The notes under the pieces were generated by a model, which saw only the letters and a list, made by a program, of their open reading frames with translations, did not search any database and was not told the origin of the DNA. From NCBI GenBank assembly GCA_017542145.1, contig JAFXXQ010000023.1:124001-188000 (forward strand): 64,000 bases of DNA. Reading direction: 5' to 3'. A program made the translations under genes and the position numbers. Positions 7,943 through 16,470 of the stretch are shown in pieces. The stretch comes from Bacteroidaceae bacterium. Its GTDB lineage: Bacteria > Bacteroidota > Bacteroidia > Bacteroidales > Bacteroidaceae. How positions within the stretch are numbered: position 1 is the first letter of the stretch; each line of letters begins with the position of its first letter.

Positions 7943-10038
7943 TTGTCAAGCCATTCAAAGTAGGTGCGTTGCCAGAGGATGCCGTTCTGGGGCTTGAGGA
8001 CCCAATGGTTCTCATCAGGGTAGAGGAGGAGCTCAGCTGGCACGCCACGCAGGATGGCGGCATTGAAGGCGCTCATGGCCTGGCTAGCCAAGATACGGTA
8101 GTCGCGCTCGCTGTGGATGCAGAGGATGGGCGTGTCCCATTTCTCGATGAAGAGGTGGGGCGAGTTGGCATAACTGTGGGCGGTTTTGGCGTTCTTCTCC
8201 CAGTACGGGCCACCGAGATCCCAGTCTGTGAACCAGAGTTCCTCCGTCTCAAGGTACTGCATCTCGAGGTTGAAGATGCCATCGTGGGCGATGAAGGCCT
8301 TGAAGCGTCCGTCGTGGTGTCCGGCCAGCCAGTAGACGCTGTAACCGCCGAACGAGGCGCCGACGCAGCCCAAGCGGTCGGCGTCGATGTAGGGCTCCTT
8401 GCTCAGCTCGTCGATGGCGGTGAGGAGGTCCTTCATGCACTGGCCGCCGTAGTCGCCGCTGATCTCCTCGTTCCACTCGTTGCCGAAGCCGGGAAGGCCG
8501 CGGCGGTTAGGAGCGACGATGATGTAGTCGTTGGCTGCCATGATGGACATGTTCCAGCGGTAGCTCCAGAACTGGCTGACGGGGCTCTGCGGACCGCCCT
8601 CGCAAAAGAGCAGGGTGGGGTATTTCTTGTTGGGGTCGAACTTGGGCGGATAGATGACCCAGACGAGCATCTGTTTGCCGTCGGTAGTCTTCACCCAGCG
8701 GCTCTCGCAAGTGGCACGGTCAATTTGGTCGTAAATATGCTTGTTTTCAGTAGTGAGCTGGGTAATTTGTTGGGGATTCTTTAAGGGGAAGGCGTAGATT
8801 TCGTCGCCCTCGAGGAAGGAGTGACGTTTGCAGAGCATCTTGTCGCCCATGAGGCAGATGCCGCCGAAGTCATATTGCCCCTGGGTGAGGCGTTCCACCT
8901 TGCCTTCGAGGTCGAGACGGTAGATGTGGGTTTCGCCGTGCCATACGCCGCTGAAATAGAATCCGTTTCCATCGGGCGCCCAAATGTACTCGTCCACGTT
9001 GCTTTCGAAGGCCTCACTAAGGAAAATCTTAGCGCCTGTAGCGATATCCATGACAAACAGGCGATTCTGGTCGCTTTCGTAGCCGTCGTGCTCCATGCTG
9101 AGCCAGGCGATACGGGTGCCGTCGGGGCTGAAGGCGGGGTTGGTGTCGTAGCCCATGTTCTTGTTGGCGCCACACTCCTTGCAGATGTTCTTCACCGTGC
9201 CGTCTTCTATATTATAAAGGTAGATGTCGCTATCGGTGCTACGGGCATACTCCATGCCGGTTTTCTTGCGGCAGGTGTAGGCGACGGACTTGCCGTCGGG
9301 GCTCCAGGCGAACTGCTCCATTCCGCCGAAGGGGCGCAGGGGACTCTCGAAAAGTGTACCTTCGAGCAGGTCCTTCGGCTCGCCCACGCTCTTGCCGTCG
9401 AAGCTGGCGAGGAAGGGATGGGGGATTTCGTCCGTCCACTCGTCCCAATGCTTGTACATCAGGTCAGTAATGATTCGTCCTGTGCTTTTGGGAAGGTCGG
9501 GATACTTATCGGTTAAGCGCGGGCCGTTCTGTACCGTCATTACAAGCAGCACTTGGCTCTCGTCGGGCGAGAAGAGGAAGCCTTCCAAGTCCTTTTCGGT
9601 ATGGCTGAGTTGGCGTCGTCCTGTGCCGTCGGGGTTCATCTCCCACAGTTGGTTCAAGCCCCCTTCGGTACTGAGGAAACGCAGCTTGCGTCCGTCTTTC
9701 GTCCAGCAGATCTCACCCTCGGAAGCGGCTGTGGTGGTAAGCAGGGTGTTGCCCGTGCCGTCGGCGTTCATCATGTAGATAACACGGTGGCTCTTATTGA
9801 GTGGCACGCTATAGTAGCTGACGACGTAGACCACGTGCTTTCCGTCAGGCGAAGGTGCCATGCTGCCGATGCGTCCCATGGCCCACAGGGCCTCGGGCGT
9901 CAGACGGCGTCCATCAATCGTGATTTCGTTCTTGCCTATAAATGGGGCATCTTCCTTCTTTTCCTTGCTGCCTGTGCAGCCTGCGGCAGTCAGTAATGCA
10001 ACGATAGCCATGATGTTACAGAGAGTTGCAGATTTCAT
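7927..10038 (-). CDS. S9-family prolyl oligopeptidase-type peptidase lipoprotein
   Basis: The 703-residue protein starts with a lipoprotein signal ending LLTAAGC (cysteine 21). The N-terminal two thirds hold PD40/WD40-like beta-propeller repeats (SPDGKHVVYVV, SPDGKSVAYTC, SPDGTRIAWLS). The C-terminal alpha/beta-hydrolase carries GASFGGYS with the nucleophile at about Ser561, Asp about 646 in HSERDYR and His about 678 in DENHWVL. It should cleave short peptides (DPP or acylaminoacyl-peptidase type) at the cell envelope. I chose this ATG because the longer reading begins with a TTG inside the promoter box. It is the first gene of an operon with two MFS transporters and an EEP-family hydrolase. 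Confidence 0.93.
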   Translation of the reverse strand: MKSATLCNIMAIVALLTAAGCTGSKEKKEDAPFIGKNEITIDGRRLTPEALWAMGRIGSMAPSPDGKHVVYVVSYYSVPLNKSHRVIYMMNADGTGNTLLTTTAASEGEICWTKDGRKLRFLSTEGGLNQLWEMNPDGTGRRQLSHTEKDLEGFLFSPDESQVLLVMTVQNGPRLTDKYPDLPKSTGRIITDLMYKHWDEWTDEIPHPFLASFDGKSVGEPKDLLEGTLFESPLRPFGGMEQFAWSPDGKSVAYTCRKKTGMEYARSTDSDIYLYNIEDGTVKNICKECGANKNMGYDTNPAFSPDGTRIAWLSMEHDGYESDQNRLFVMDIATGAKIFLSEAFESNVDEYIWAPDGNGFYFSGVWHGETHIYRLDLEGKVERLTQGQYDFGGICLMGDKMLCKRHSFLEGDEIYAFPLKNPQQITQLTTENKHIYDQIDRATCESRWVKTTDGKQMLVWVIYPPKFDPNKKYPTLLFCEGGPQSPVSQFWSYRWNMSIMAANDYIIVAPNRRGLPGFGNEWNEEISGDYGGQCMKDLLTAIDELSKEPYIDADRLGCVGASFGGYSVYWLAGHHDGRFKAFIAHDGIFNLEMQYLETEELWFTDWDLGGPYWEKNAKTAHSYANSPHLFIEKWDTPILCIHSERDYRILASQAMSAFNAAILRGVPAELLLYPDENHWVLKPQNGILWQRTYFEWLDKWLKN

Positions 10039-10068
10039 GTTCTTTTTTGAATTATGATGTTTTGTCGG

Positions 10069-10100
10069 CAAAGTTAGGGGAAAAAAACGTTTCTCCCAAA
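10069..10100 (-). promoter_or_regulatory. Promoter of the S9 peptidase-MFS operon
   Basis: Minus-strand TTTG, 20 bases, TAACTTTG. It lies about 30 bases before the chosen ATG and overlaps a TTG that would otherwise extend the reading frame. Confidence 0.75.
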
Positions 10101-10160
10101 CACTTTGGTGAAAAAAGTGCTTTTCGCGTGTCTTTTCGGTTGAAGGAAAATCGTTTGCCG

Positions 10161-10265
10161 ACTACATCGTATTTCCATTCCACTAGGCTGGTTTCATAAC
10201 GCAGTGGGTTAATTTCTCAGCCCAGTGGGTTATTTTCGTAGTCCGATAAAACCGGGTCTCAGACA
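10161..10265. repeat. 21-nt phased repeat array (AGTGGGTTA type)
   Basis: Consecutive 21-base units begin ACTACATCG, ACTAGGCTGG, AGTGGGTTAATTTC, AGTGGGTTATTTTC and GATAAAACC. Units 2-4 share A-x-T-[AG]-GG-[CT]T followed by TTTC and end in GC, CCC or TCC; the outer units are degenerate. CCCA|GTGGG at the unit boundary recalls the cores of two of the other arrays in this window. Confidence 0.7.
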
Positions 10266-10326
10266 CGCATTTCATTCTTTTTTCCTTTTTTCTGCTGAAA
10301 TATTTTTTTCTGCCGAAAGAATCTTT

Positions 10327-10334
10327 TATCTTTG
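10327..10334 (+). promoter_or_regulatory. Promoter -7 box of the capD-like gene
   Basis: TATCTTTG matches TAnnTTTG. No good TTTG is present at the usual upstream distance, so the site is weaker than others here. Confidence 0.55.
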
Positions 10335-10394
10335 CAACGTTAATTTTTAATTAGCGTTTTTACTGAAACCAATTGCACAAAAACAACAATAGTA

Positions 10395-12353
10395 ATGAGC
10401 AAGTTCTTCAACCGTATCTCCCAATACTTCTCGAAGTATCTTGATTCGAGAATCATTTTTGCTTTGGACTTTATCCTGTCGTTTTTGTCTTCGCTGGCCA
10501 TTTTGGTCTTGCTTACAGGCATAACGCGTCGGGGCAGTATTACTACATCGTTTGCTATCTGGTGGATGACATCGTCGATAGTAGCCACATTGATTGTAAT
10601 GCTGACGTTCAAGAACTACAAGACTGTTATCCGTCATACAAAGCTGCGCGATTTGGTGGGCTTTATGATGGAGTCGTTTGTGAAAATGATTCTCATGTTG
10701 GTCATCATGTGGATTGGCTTTAAGATAAACTCTATTGTCTTAGTGGCTCTGTTCATTGATTTCTTGCTTACTATGGTCGTCCTTGTCAGCATACGTCTGG
10801 TGATGGTTGTCGTGTATGACCATGTAAAAGACCGTGTGAAGGAGCAGGGTAACGTGAATCGTGTGCTTGTCTTTGGCACTAGTGAAAAGTCGGTAGCAGC
10901 AATCACGCGCTTTCAGAATTCCTATCAATATCATATTGTCGGTTTTCTCGTAAAAGGCAAGGAACCTCATTTGAAAGTAAACGAGTTGCCCGTTTATTCC
11001 TATCTTGATTTTACGGAGCTGAAAGAACTTTTGAGCAACCTGAATATACGTTGTATTCTATTCCCTACGGAAACTGCAGTGCGCGAGGAATCAGATGGAT
11101 TAGTGGCGTTTTGTAACAAAAACAACATCAAGGCGCTTATCATACCCTCTGTCGATGAGGTGGTTGATGGGAAGATAATGAATACAAAAATACGCGAGGT
11201 GAAGATTGAGGACCTCCTCGGTCGTCAGGAAATCAAGCTTGAGATGGAGGCCATCATTGCTAATTTCAAGGGTAAAACGGTTATGGTCACAGGTGCTGCA
11301 GGTAGCATTGGCTCAGAGTTGTGTCGTCAGTTAGCTGGCTTTGGCATAAAGCAGCTCATCTTGTTCGACAATGGGGAGACGCCCATGCACAACATTCGTC
11401 TGGAATTGGAAGAGCGTTATCCTGACCTGAAGTTCGTGCCCGTCATCGGCGACGTGCGCCAGATTCAGCGCCTTGACTATGCCTTCCGCACGTGGCGTCC
11501 ACAGGTTGTGTTCCACGCTGCAGCCTACAAGCATGTGCCCTTGATGGAGGAAAACCCCTGCGAGGCTGTACTCGTGAATGTTCATGGCTCGCGCAACGTA
11601 GCTGACAAGTGCATCGAATACGGCACGGAGATGATGGTGATGATCAGCACCGATAAGGCTGTCAACCCCACCAACATCATGGGCTGCACGAAACGTCTGG
11701 CGGAAATCTACGTCCAGTCGCTTGGCCTTGCCATCGCGAACGGAACGTACTATCCGGACATTCAGGAGGGCGTCAAGGAGTGCAAGACGAAGTTCGTCAC
11801 CACGCGCTTCGGCAATGTGCTCGGATCCAACGGTAGCGTCATCCCCCGCTTCCGCCAGCAGATAGAGAACGGAGGTCCCATTACCGTCACGGATCCGCGC
11901 ATCACGCGCTTCTTCATGACAATTCCCGAGGCCTGCCGCCTTGTAATGGAGGCTGCCACGATGAGCACAGGCAACCAGATATTCGTCTTTGATATGGGCG
12001 AATCCGTCAAGATTGATACGTTGGCACGCCGCATGATTTCCTTGGCCGGATTGGAAGTGGGGACAGACATCAAGATTGAATATACCGGCTTGCGCCCAGG
12101 AGAGAAGCTCTACGAGGAGGTACTGTCGAATAGTGAGAACACCATACCTACCTCGCACGATCGCATCCGTGTTGCAAAGGTGCGTGAATACGACTATCAG
12201 CACGCGCTGGAGGTTGTCAACCGACTGGAGGAACTGTCACGCTATGTCCGTATACCCGAAATGGTGATGCTGATGAAGGAAACTGTTCCTGAATTCAAAA
12301 GTATGAATAGCCAGTTTGAACAATACGACAAGCCTTCAGCGAGCAAAGCATAA
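10395..12353 (+). CDS. Membrane-bound nucleotide-sugar 4,6-dehydratase (CapD/WbpM/FlaA1-type)
   Basis: This 652-residue protein has the long architecture of PglF/WbpM. About four N-terminal membrane spans lie within residues 15-130, then a CoA-binding-like Rossmann domain (VNRVLVFGTSEKSVAAI), then the catalytic SDR domain with the NAD(P) motif TGAAGSIGSELCRQ near residue 298 and the MISTDKAVNPTNIMGCTKR block near 417. It should act on UDP-GlcNAc-type sugars to make 4-keto-6-deoxy intermediates for capsule, O-antigen or glycoprotein sugars at the inner membrane. No other glycan genes lie nearby; it is followed after 30 bases by an acyl-CoA synthetase. Confidence 0.92.
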   Translation: MSKFFNRISQYFSKYLDSRIIFALDFILSFLSSLAILVLLTGITRRGSITTSFAIWWMTSSIVATLIVMLTFKNYKTVIRHTKLRDLVGFMMESFVKMILMLVIMWIGFKINSIVLVALFIDFLLTMVVLVSIRLVMVVVYDHVKDRVKEQGNVNRVLVFGTSEKSVAAITRFQNSYQYHIVGFLVKGKEPHLKVNELPVYSYLDFTELKELLSNLNIRCILFPTETAVREESDGLVAFCNKNNIKALIIPSVDEVVDGKIMNTKIREVKIEDLLGRQEIKLEMEAIIANFKGKTVMVTGAAGSIGSELCRQLAGFGIKQLILFDNGETPMHNIRLELEERYPDLKFVPVIGDVRQIQRLDYAFRTWRPQVVFHAAAYKHVPLMEENPCEAVLVNVHGSRNVADKCIEYGTEMMVMISTDKAVNPTNIMGCTKRLAEIYVQSLGLAIANGTYYPDIQEGVKECKTKFVTTRFGNVLGSNGSVIPRFRQQIENGGPITVTDPRITRFFMTIPEACRLVMEAATMSTGNQIFVFDMGESVKIDTLARRMISLAGLEVGTDIKIEYTGLRPGEKLYEEVLSNSENTIPTSHDRIRVAKVREYDYQHALEVVNRLEELSRYVRIPEMVMLMKETVPEFKSMNSQFEQYDKPSASKA

Positions 12354-12383
12354 ACAACAATCCCAAACACCTGATTTTACGAC

Positions 12384-14027
12384 ATGGAAGATATCGTAAA
12401 ACTCATTGAAAAAAGCCTTCAGAAAAACTGGACACTCGATGCTTTGACAGACTATCGAGGCACTACACACCAATACAAGGACGTGGCGCGTAAAATTGAG
12501 AAACTCCATATTCTCTTTGAAACCGTCGGCATCCAGAAAGGCGATAAGATTGCCATTTGCGGGCGCAATTCCTCCCATTGGGCTGTGGCTTTTCTGGCTA
12601 CGATGACCTATGGCGCGGTAGCTGTGCCTATTCTTCACGAGTTCAAACCTGATAATGTCCATAACATCATCAATCACTCCGACTCGCGTCTGCTGTTTGT
12701 CGGCGAGGCAAACTGGGAGGGTATGGACGAAAACAGCATCCCAGGTGTCCTCGGCGTTATCCTGATGAGCGACTTCAGTCTGCTGGTATCGCGAACGGAA
12801 AAGCTTACCTTTGCTCGCGAGCATTTGAACGAGCTGTTTGGACGCAAGTTTCCCAGCCGTTTCGAGGCAAAAGACATTCATTTCGACGAGCCTGACCCAG
12901 AGGCGCTTGCCGTTATCAATTACACCTCTGGCTCTACGGGACGCTCAAAGGGCGTGATGATTCCCTACCGTGCTCTGTCATCGAACATCGAGTTCGCCTA
13001 TGGCGTCGTTTTGCTGAATCCTGGCGATAAGGTCGTCTCCATGCTGCCTATGGCACACACCTACGGCATGAGCTTCGAATTCCTTTATGAGTTCACCGTC
13101 GGCGTCCATATTTATCTGCTCACGCGCATACCCAGCCCGAAGATTGTCTTTCAGGCATTCAACGAAGTGAAACCCAGCATCATTGTAGCTGTACCTCTCA
13201 TAATCGAGAAAATTATCAAGAAGAATGTCCTCCCTCGAATGTCCACGTTCCCTATCAACGTGCTGAGTCGAATACCGCTGGCGGGCGATGCCGTACGCAA
13301 TAGCGTTCGCGAGCAGATGGTTCGTTCATTCGGTGGCAATTTCTACGAAATCATCATTGGTGGCGCGGCCTTCAACCCTGAGGTTGATAAGTTCCTCCAT
13401 TCCATCCGCTTCCCTTTCACCGTAGGTTATGGTGCTACGGAGTGTGCACCCATCATCTGCTACGAGGACTGGAAGACAGCCCGTGTGGGCAGTTGCGGTA
13501 AAGCCGTCATCAATATGGAGGTTCGCATCAATTCCTCTGATCCTCAGCACGTGGCCGGCGAAATCCTTTGCAAGGGAAAGAATGTCATGCTGGGTTATTA
13601 TAAGAATGAGGAACTGACGCGCGAAACTATCGATGAGGAGGGCTGGCTCCATACGGGCGACCTCGGCATCATGGATAGCGAAGGACGCATCTACATCAAG
13701 GGGCGCAGCAAAAACATGATACTCGGATCTTCTGGACAGAATATCTATCCGGAAGAAATAGAGGATCAGTTGAACAGCTGTCCCTTTGTGGCAGAGTCGC
13801 TAGTGGTGGATCGTGCAGGTTCACTTGTCGCCCTTGTTTATCCCGACACCGACCGTGTGGCTGCAGAAGGGAAATCGGCTCAGGACGTCATAGACATCAT
13901 GGAATCCAACCGCGTGGCGATAAATAAGACTCTCCCTGTCTATTCGCAGATTTCCCGTTTTGTCATTCAGGAAGAGGAGTTTGAGAAGACGCCAAAGAAA
14001 AGTATCAAACGCTTCTTGTATCAATAA
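12384..14027 (+). CDS. AMP-binding long-chain acyl-CoA synthetase
   Basis: A 547-residue adenylate-forming enzyme. The P-loop is YTSGSTGRSKGVMIPY (near residue 180), the adenine-binding block is VGYGATECAPIICYED (near 350), the hinge motif is GWLHTGDLGIMDSEGRIYIK (near 420), and the catalytic C-terminal lysine lies in TPKKSIKRFLYQ at the very end. It should activate fatty acids to acyl-CoA through an acyl-adenylate; acyl-ACP synthetase is an alternative. It lies 30 bases after the dehydratase gene and is probably cotranscribed with it, perhaps linking acyl and sugar parts of an envelope glycolipid, which is speculative. Confidence 0.9.
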   Translation: MEDIVKLIEKSLQKNWTLDALTDYRGTTHQYKDVARKIEKLHILFETVGIQKGDKIAICGRNSSHWAVAFLATMTYGAVAVPILHEFKPDNVHNIINHSDSRLLFVGEANWEGMDENSIPGVLGVILMSDFSLLVSRTEKLTFAREHLNELFGRKFPSRFEAKDIHFDEPDPEALAVINYTSGSTGRSKGVMIPYRALSSNIEFAYGVVLLNPGDKVVSMLPMAHTYGMSFEFLYEFTVGVHIYLLTRIPSPKIVFQAFNEVKPSIIVAVPLIIEKIIKKNVLPRMSTFPINVLSRIPLAGDAVRNSVREQMVRSFGGNFYEIIIGGAAFNPEVDKFLHSIRFPFTVGYGATECAPIICYEDWKTARVGSCGKAVINMEVRINSSDPQHVAGEILCKGKNVMLGYYKNEELTRETIDEEGWLHTGDLGIMDSEGRIYIKGRSKNMILGSSGQNIYPEEIEDQLNSCPFVAESLVVDRAGSLVALVYPDTDRVAAEGKSAQDVIDIMESNRVAINKTLPVYSQISRFVIQEEEFEKTPKKSIKRFLYQ

Positions 14028-14045
14028 AGGTCAACAAATTTGTTT

Positions 14046-14720
14046 TCAATGGCGGGGGCCGAAGATGGCGCTGCCTATACGAACCATGTTAGCGCCTTCG
14101 CTGATAGCGATAGGGTAGTCATCCGTCATGCCTTCGGAGAGTATACTGAACTCTGTGTTATCAGCAAAGAATTCCTTTTTCACCTGTTCAAAGAATGTCC
14201 ATACGGAGTGGAACTCCCTGCGAATTTGCACTTCGTTGTTGGTATTTGTGGCCATAGCCATCAAGCCGGCAATGCGGACTCCCTTCAACTCCCGCCAAGG
14301 CTCTGTCCTCAGCAAATGCAGGCATTCATCAGGACTCAGACCGTATTTTGTGTCTTCCTGAGCCACGTGAAGTTGCAGCAAGCAATGGATGGTTCGTTCG
14401 TTGCGTAGGGCGTGTTTGTTGATTTCGCTTAGCGCATGGAACGAATCCACGCTCTGTATGGTGTGGACAAAGGGCGCCATGAACTTGATTTTGTTCGTCT
14501 GCACGTGGCCTGTGAAGTGCCATTCAATATCTTTAGGCAGTACAGCAGCCTTCTCAGCCATCTCCAAAATGTAATTTTCGCCGAAGCGTCGCTGTCCTGC
14601 GGCATACGCCTCTTCAATCCTCTCCTTGGGGTGGTATTTGGAGATGGCAACAAGCTGCACCCCTTCCTTCAGGGATGCCCGCACCGTTTCTAACCGTCCG
14701 GCAATACTATCTGAATACAT
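14046..14720 (-). CDS. YggS-family pyridoxal phosphate homeostasis protein
   Basis: The 224-residue protein matches the single-domain, alanine-racemase-like PLP-binding family (YggS/PROSC). The PLP lysine is Lys28 in VAISKYHPKERIEEAY; other hallmarks are FGENYI, DIEWHFTGHVQTNKI and the C-terminal phosphate-binding FSILSEGMTDDYPIAISEG and MVRIGSAIFG. Family members bind PLP and buffer free PLP and amino-acid pools; no catalytic activity is firmly assigned. Its start overlaps the upstream DUF4494 gene by 14 bases, so the two are coupled. It converges on the acyl-CoA synthetase with only 18 bases between. Confidence 0.93.
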   Translation of the reverse strand: MYSDSIAGRLETVRASLKEGVQLVAISKYHPKERIEEAYAAGQRRFGENYILEMAEKAAVLPKDIEWHFTGHVQTNKIKFMAPFVHTIQSVDSFHALSEINKHALRNERTIHCLLQLHVAQEDTKYGLSPDECLHLLRTEPWRELKGVRIAGLMAMATNTNNEVQIRREFHSVWTFFEQVKKEFFADNTEFSILSEGMTDDYPIAISEGANMVRIGSAIFGPRH

Positions 14721-15138
14721 CGAAGTATGTTGCTTCGCTTACGGAGGCGATGGTGAAGTCCATCATGCTGCCCTTCATGTTCTCGTCGAGTTTCTGCACG
14801 GCATCGTGCAAGTCGCTGGCCTGAATGAGGACGTCCTGACGGGTTTTTTTCTCTGCACCGCTCTTCTCGTCAAGAGTTATGAAGATGAGCTTTATTTTAA
14901 AGTAGCGATCGGCGGCATCCTCGTCCGTAAAGAACGTCTCGCCATATTTCACCCGTTTGATGTCGGTTACCATGAACTCGCCGCTAATGTAGCTTTTCAT
15001 TTCCTGCACCATGCGCGACTCAGCTTCCGTGCAGCTGATGGCGTTCGTGAGGTAGCATTCACCTTTCACTCGCTTCATCGTGCCGTTTTCCATCAACTTG
15101 TCGTACTCCAACTTACATTCAAACCATTCGTTTTGCAT
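14707..15138 (-). CDS. DUF4494 domain protein
   Basis: The 143-residue soluble protein begins MQNEWFECKLEYDKLMENG and fits the Bacteroidetes-specific DUF4494 family along its full length. It has no signal peptide or membrane segment. Alternating charged strands (KLIFITLDEKSGAEKKTRQD) suggest a small alpha/beta fold. It is the first gene of a two-gene unit with yggS, with which it overlaps. The function is not known; linkage to a PLP-homeostasis protein is the only clue. Confidence 0.85.
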   Translation of the reverse strand: MQNEWFECKLEYDKLMENGTMKRVKGECYLTNAISCTEAESRMVQEMKSYISGEFMVTDIKRVKYGETFFTDEDAADRYFKIKLIFITLDEKSGAEKKTRQDVLIQASDLHDAVQKLDENMKGSMMDFTIASVSEATYFDVFR

Positions 15139-15181
15139 ACGTTAAATATCTTTTATTGTCCTTTTTTTGCCTTTTTGCCTG

Positions 15182-15189
15182 CAAAAATA
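15182..15189 (-). promoter_or_regulatory. Promoter -7 box of DUF4494-yggS
   Basis: Minus-strand TATTTTTG, about 40 bases before the start codon; the upstream TTTG element is not evident. Confidence 0.5.
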
Positions 15190-15233
15190 CAAAATAAATC
15201 GTAATTAGTAAATCGTCTAATCGTAAAAAACAT

Positions 15234-15241
15234 TATCTTTG
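15234..15241 (+). promoter_or_regulatory. Promoter -7 box of the aminotransferase gene
   Basis: TATCTTTG ends 18 bases before the chosen ATG, giving a leader of about a dozen bases. An in-frame TTG inside the box is therefore unlikely to be a start. Confidence 0.6.
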
Positions 15242-15259
15242 CCGAAATTTTCAGAAACT

Positions 15260-16459
15260 ATGCCCCAGATATCCGAACGCGGCACCTTGATGCCCGCTTC
15301 TCCAATCCGCAAACTGGCTCCTCTGGCTTATGCTGCAGAGGACCGTGGTGTCAAAGTCTATCGGCTGAATATTGGCCAGCCTGACCTTCCTACGCCCAAG
15401 GCAGCATTGGATGCTATCCATAACTTCGACCATAAAGTGCTTGAATATAGTCCTTCGCAGGGCTTCCGAAGCTATCGCGAGAAGCTCGTCGGCTACTATG
15501 CTAAGTATAACATCAACGTTACGGCTGACGATATTATCGTCACTACAGGCGGCAGCGAGGCGGTACTCTTTGCCTTTCTTGCCTGTCTGAATCCGGGCGA
15601 TGAAATCATTGTTCCTGAGCCTGCCTATGCCAATTACATGGCGTTCGCCATCTCTGCCGGAGCTGTCATCCGTACCATCTGCACCACCATTGAGGAAGGT
15701 TTCTGTCTGCCGAAGGTGGAGAAGTTCGAGGAACTTATCAACGAGCGCACGAAGGCCATCCTCATCTGCAATCCCAATAACCCCACGGGCTACCTTTATA
15801 CGCGCCGCGAGATGAACCAGATACGCGACCTCGTGAAGAAGTACGACCTCTACCTCTTTTCCGACGAAGTCTATCGTGAGTTCATCTATACCGGATCGCC
15901 CTACATTAGCGCCTGCCATCTGGAGGGCATACAGAACAACGTTGTCCTCATCGACTCCGTGAGCAAGCGCTATAGCGAGTGCGGCATCCGCATCGGTGCG
16001 CTCATCACAAAGAACGAGGAGGTGCGCAAGGCCGTGATGAAGTTCTGTCAGGCCCGACTCAGTCCTCCCCTCATCGGGCAGGCGGCAGCTGAGGCTTCGC
16101 TGGATGCTCCTGAAGAATATGCCCGCGACACGTACGACGAGTATGTCGAGCGTCGTAAGTGTCTCATCGACGGCTTGAACCGCATCCCTGGCGTCTATAG
16201 CCCCATCCCCATGGGGGCGTTCTACACCGTCGCCCGTCTGCCAGTAGATGATGCAGAGAAGTTTTGCGCCTGGTGCCTTAGCGAGTTCAGCTATGAAGGG
16301 GAGACGGTGATGATGGCTCCTGCTGCAGGCTTCTACACGACGCCCGGCCTCGGACGCAACGAAGTCCGTATGGCCTACGTCCTTAAGAAGGAAGATCTCC
16401 AGCGCGCCCTCTTCGTCCTCAGCAAAGCCCTCGAGGCCTATCCAGGCAGAGTTGAATAG
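15260..16459 (+). CDS. Class I/II PLP-dependent aminotransferase
   Basis: A 399-residue fold-type I aminotransferase close to aspartate aminotransferase (AspC/AAT-I). The PLP lysine is about residue 236 in DSVSKRYSECGIRIG. Also visible are NIGQPDLPTPKAALDAI near the N terminus, TTGGSEAVLFAF, ICNPNNPTGYLYTRREM and LFSDEVYREFIY. It should transfer amino groups between aspartate or another amino acid and 2-oxoglutarate in the cytosol. The arginine that binds the substrate carboxylate is likely in GRNEVRMAYV near the C terminus. The permease gene follows after 11 bases. Confidence 0.92.
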   Translation: MPQISERGTLMPASPIRKLAPLAYAAEDRGVKVYRLNIGQPDLPTPKAALDAIHNFDHKVLEYSPSQGFRSYREKLVGYYAKYNINVTADDIIVTTGGSEAVLFAFLACLNPGDEIIVPEPAYANYMAFAISAGAVIRTICTTIEEGFCLPKVEKFEELINERTKAILICNPNNPTGYLYTRREMNQIRDLVKKYDLYLFSDEVYREFIYTGSPYISACHLEGIQNNVVLIDSVSKRYSECGIRIGALITKNEEVRKAVMKFCQARLSPPLIGQAAAEASLDAPEEYARDTYDEYVERRKCLIDGLNRIPGVYSPIPMGAFYTVARLPVDDAEKFCAWCLSEFSYEGETVMMAPAAGFYTTPGLGRNEVRMAYVLKKEDLQRALFVLSKALEAYPGRVE

Positions 16460-16470
16460 AAAACACCATA

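Larger units (their letters stand above)
10039..10394. other. Divergent intergenic region with two promoters and a 21-nt array
   Basis: The gap between the S9 peptidase and the polysaccharide dehydratase holds the leftward promoter, a 21-nt phased repeat array in the middle, and a rightward TATCTTTG box. No small gene was found. Confidence 0.7.

Noticed and set aside
7936..8784. Rightward frame antisense to the S9 peptidase
   Set aside because: The minus strand encodes the complete catalytic triad in this interval, so the plus frame is a shadow.
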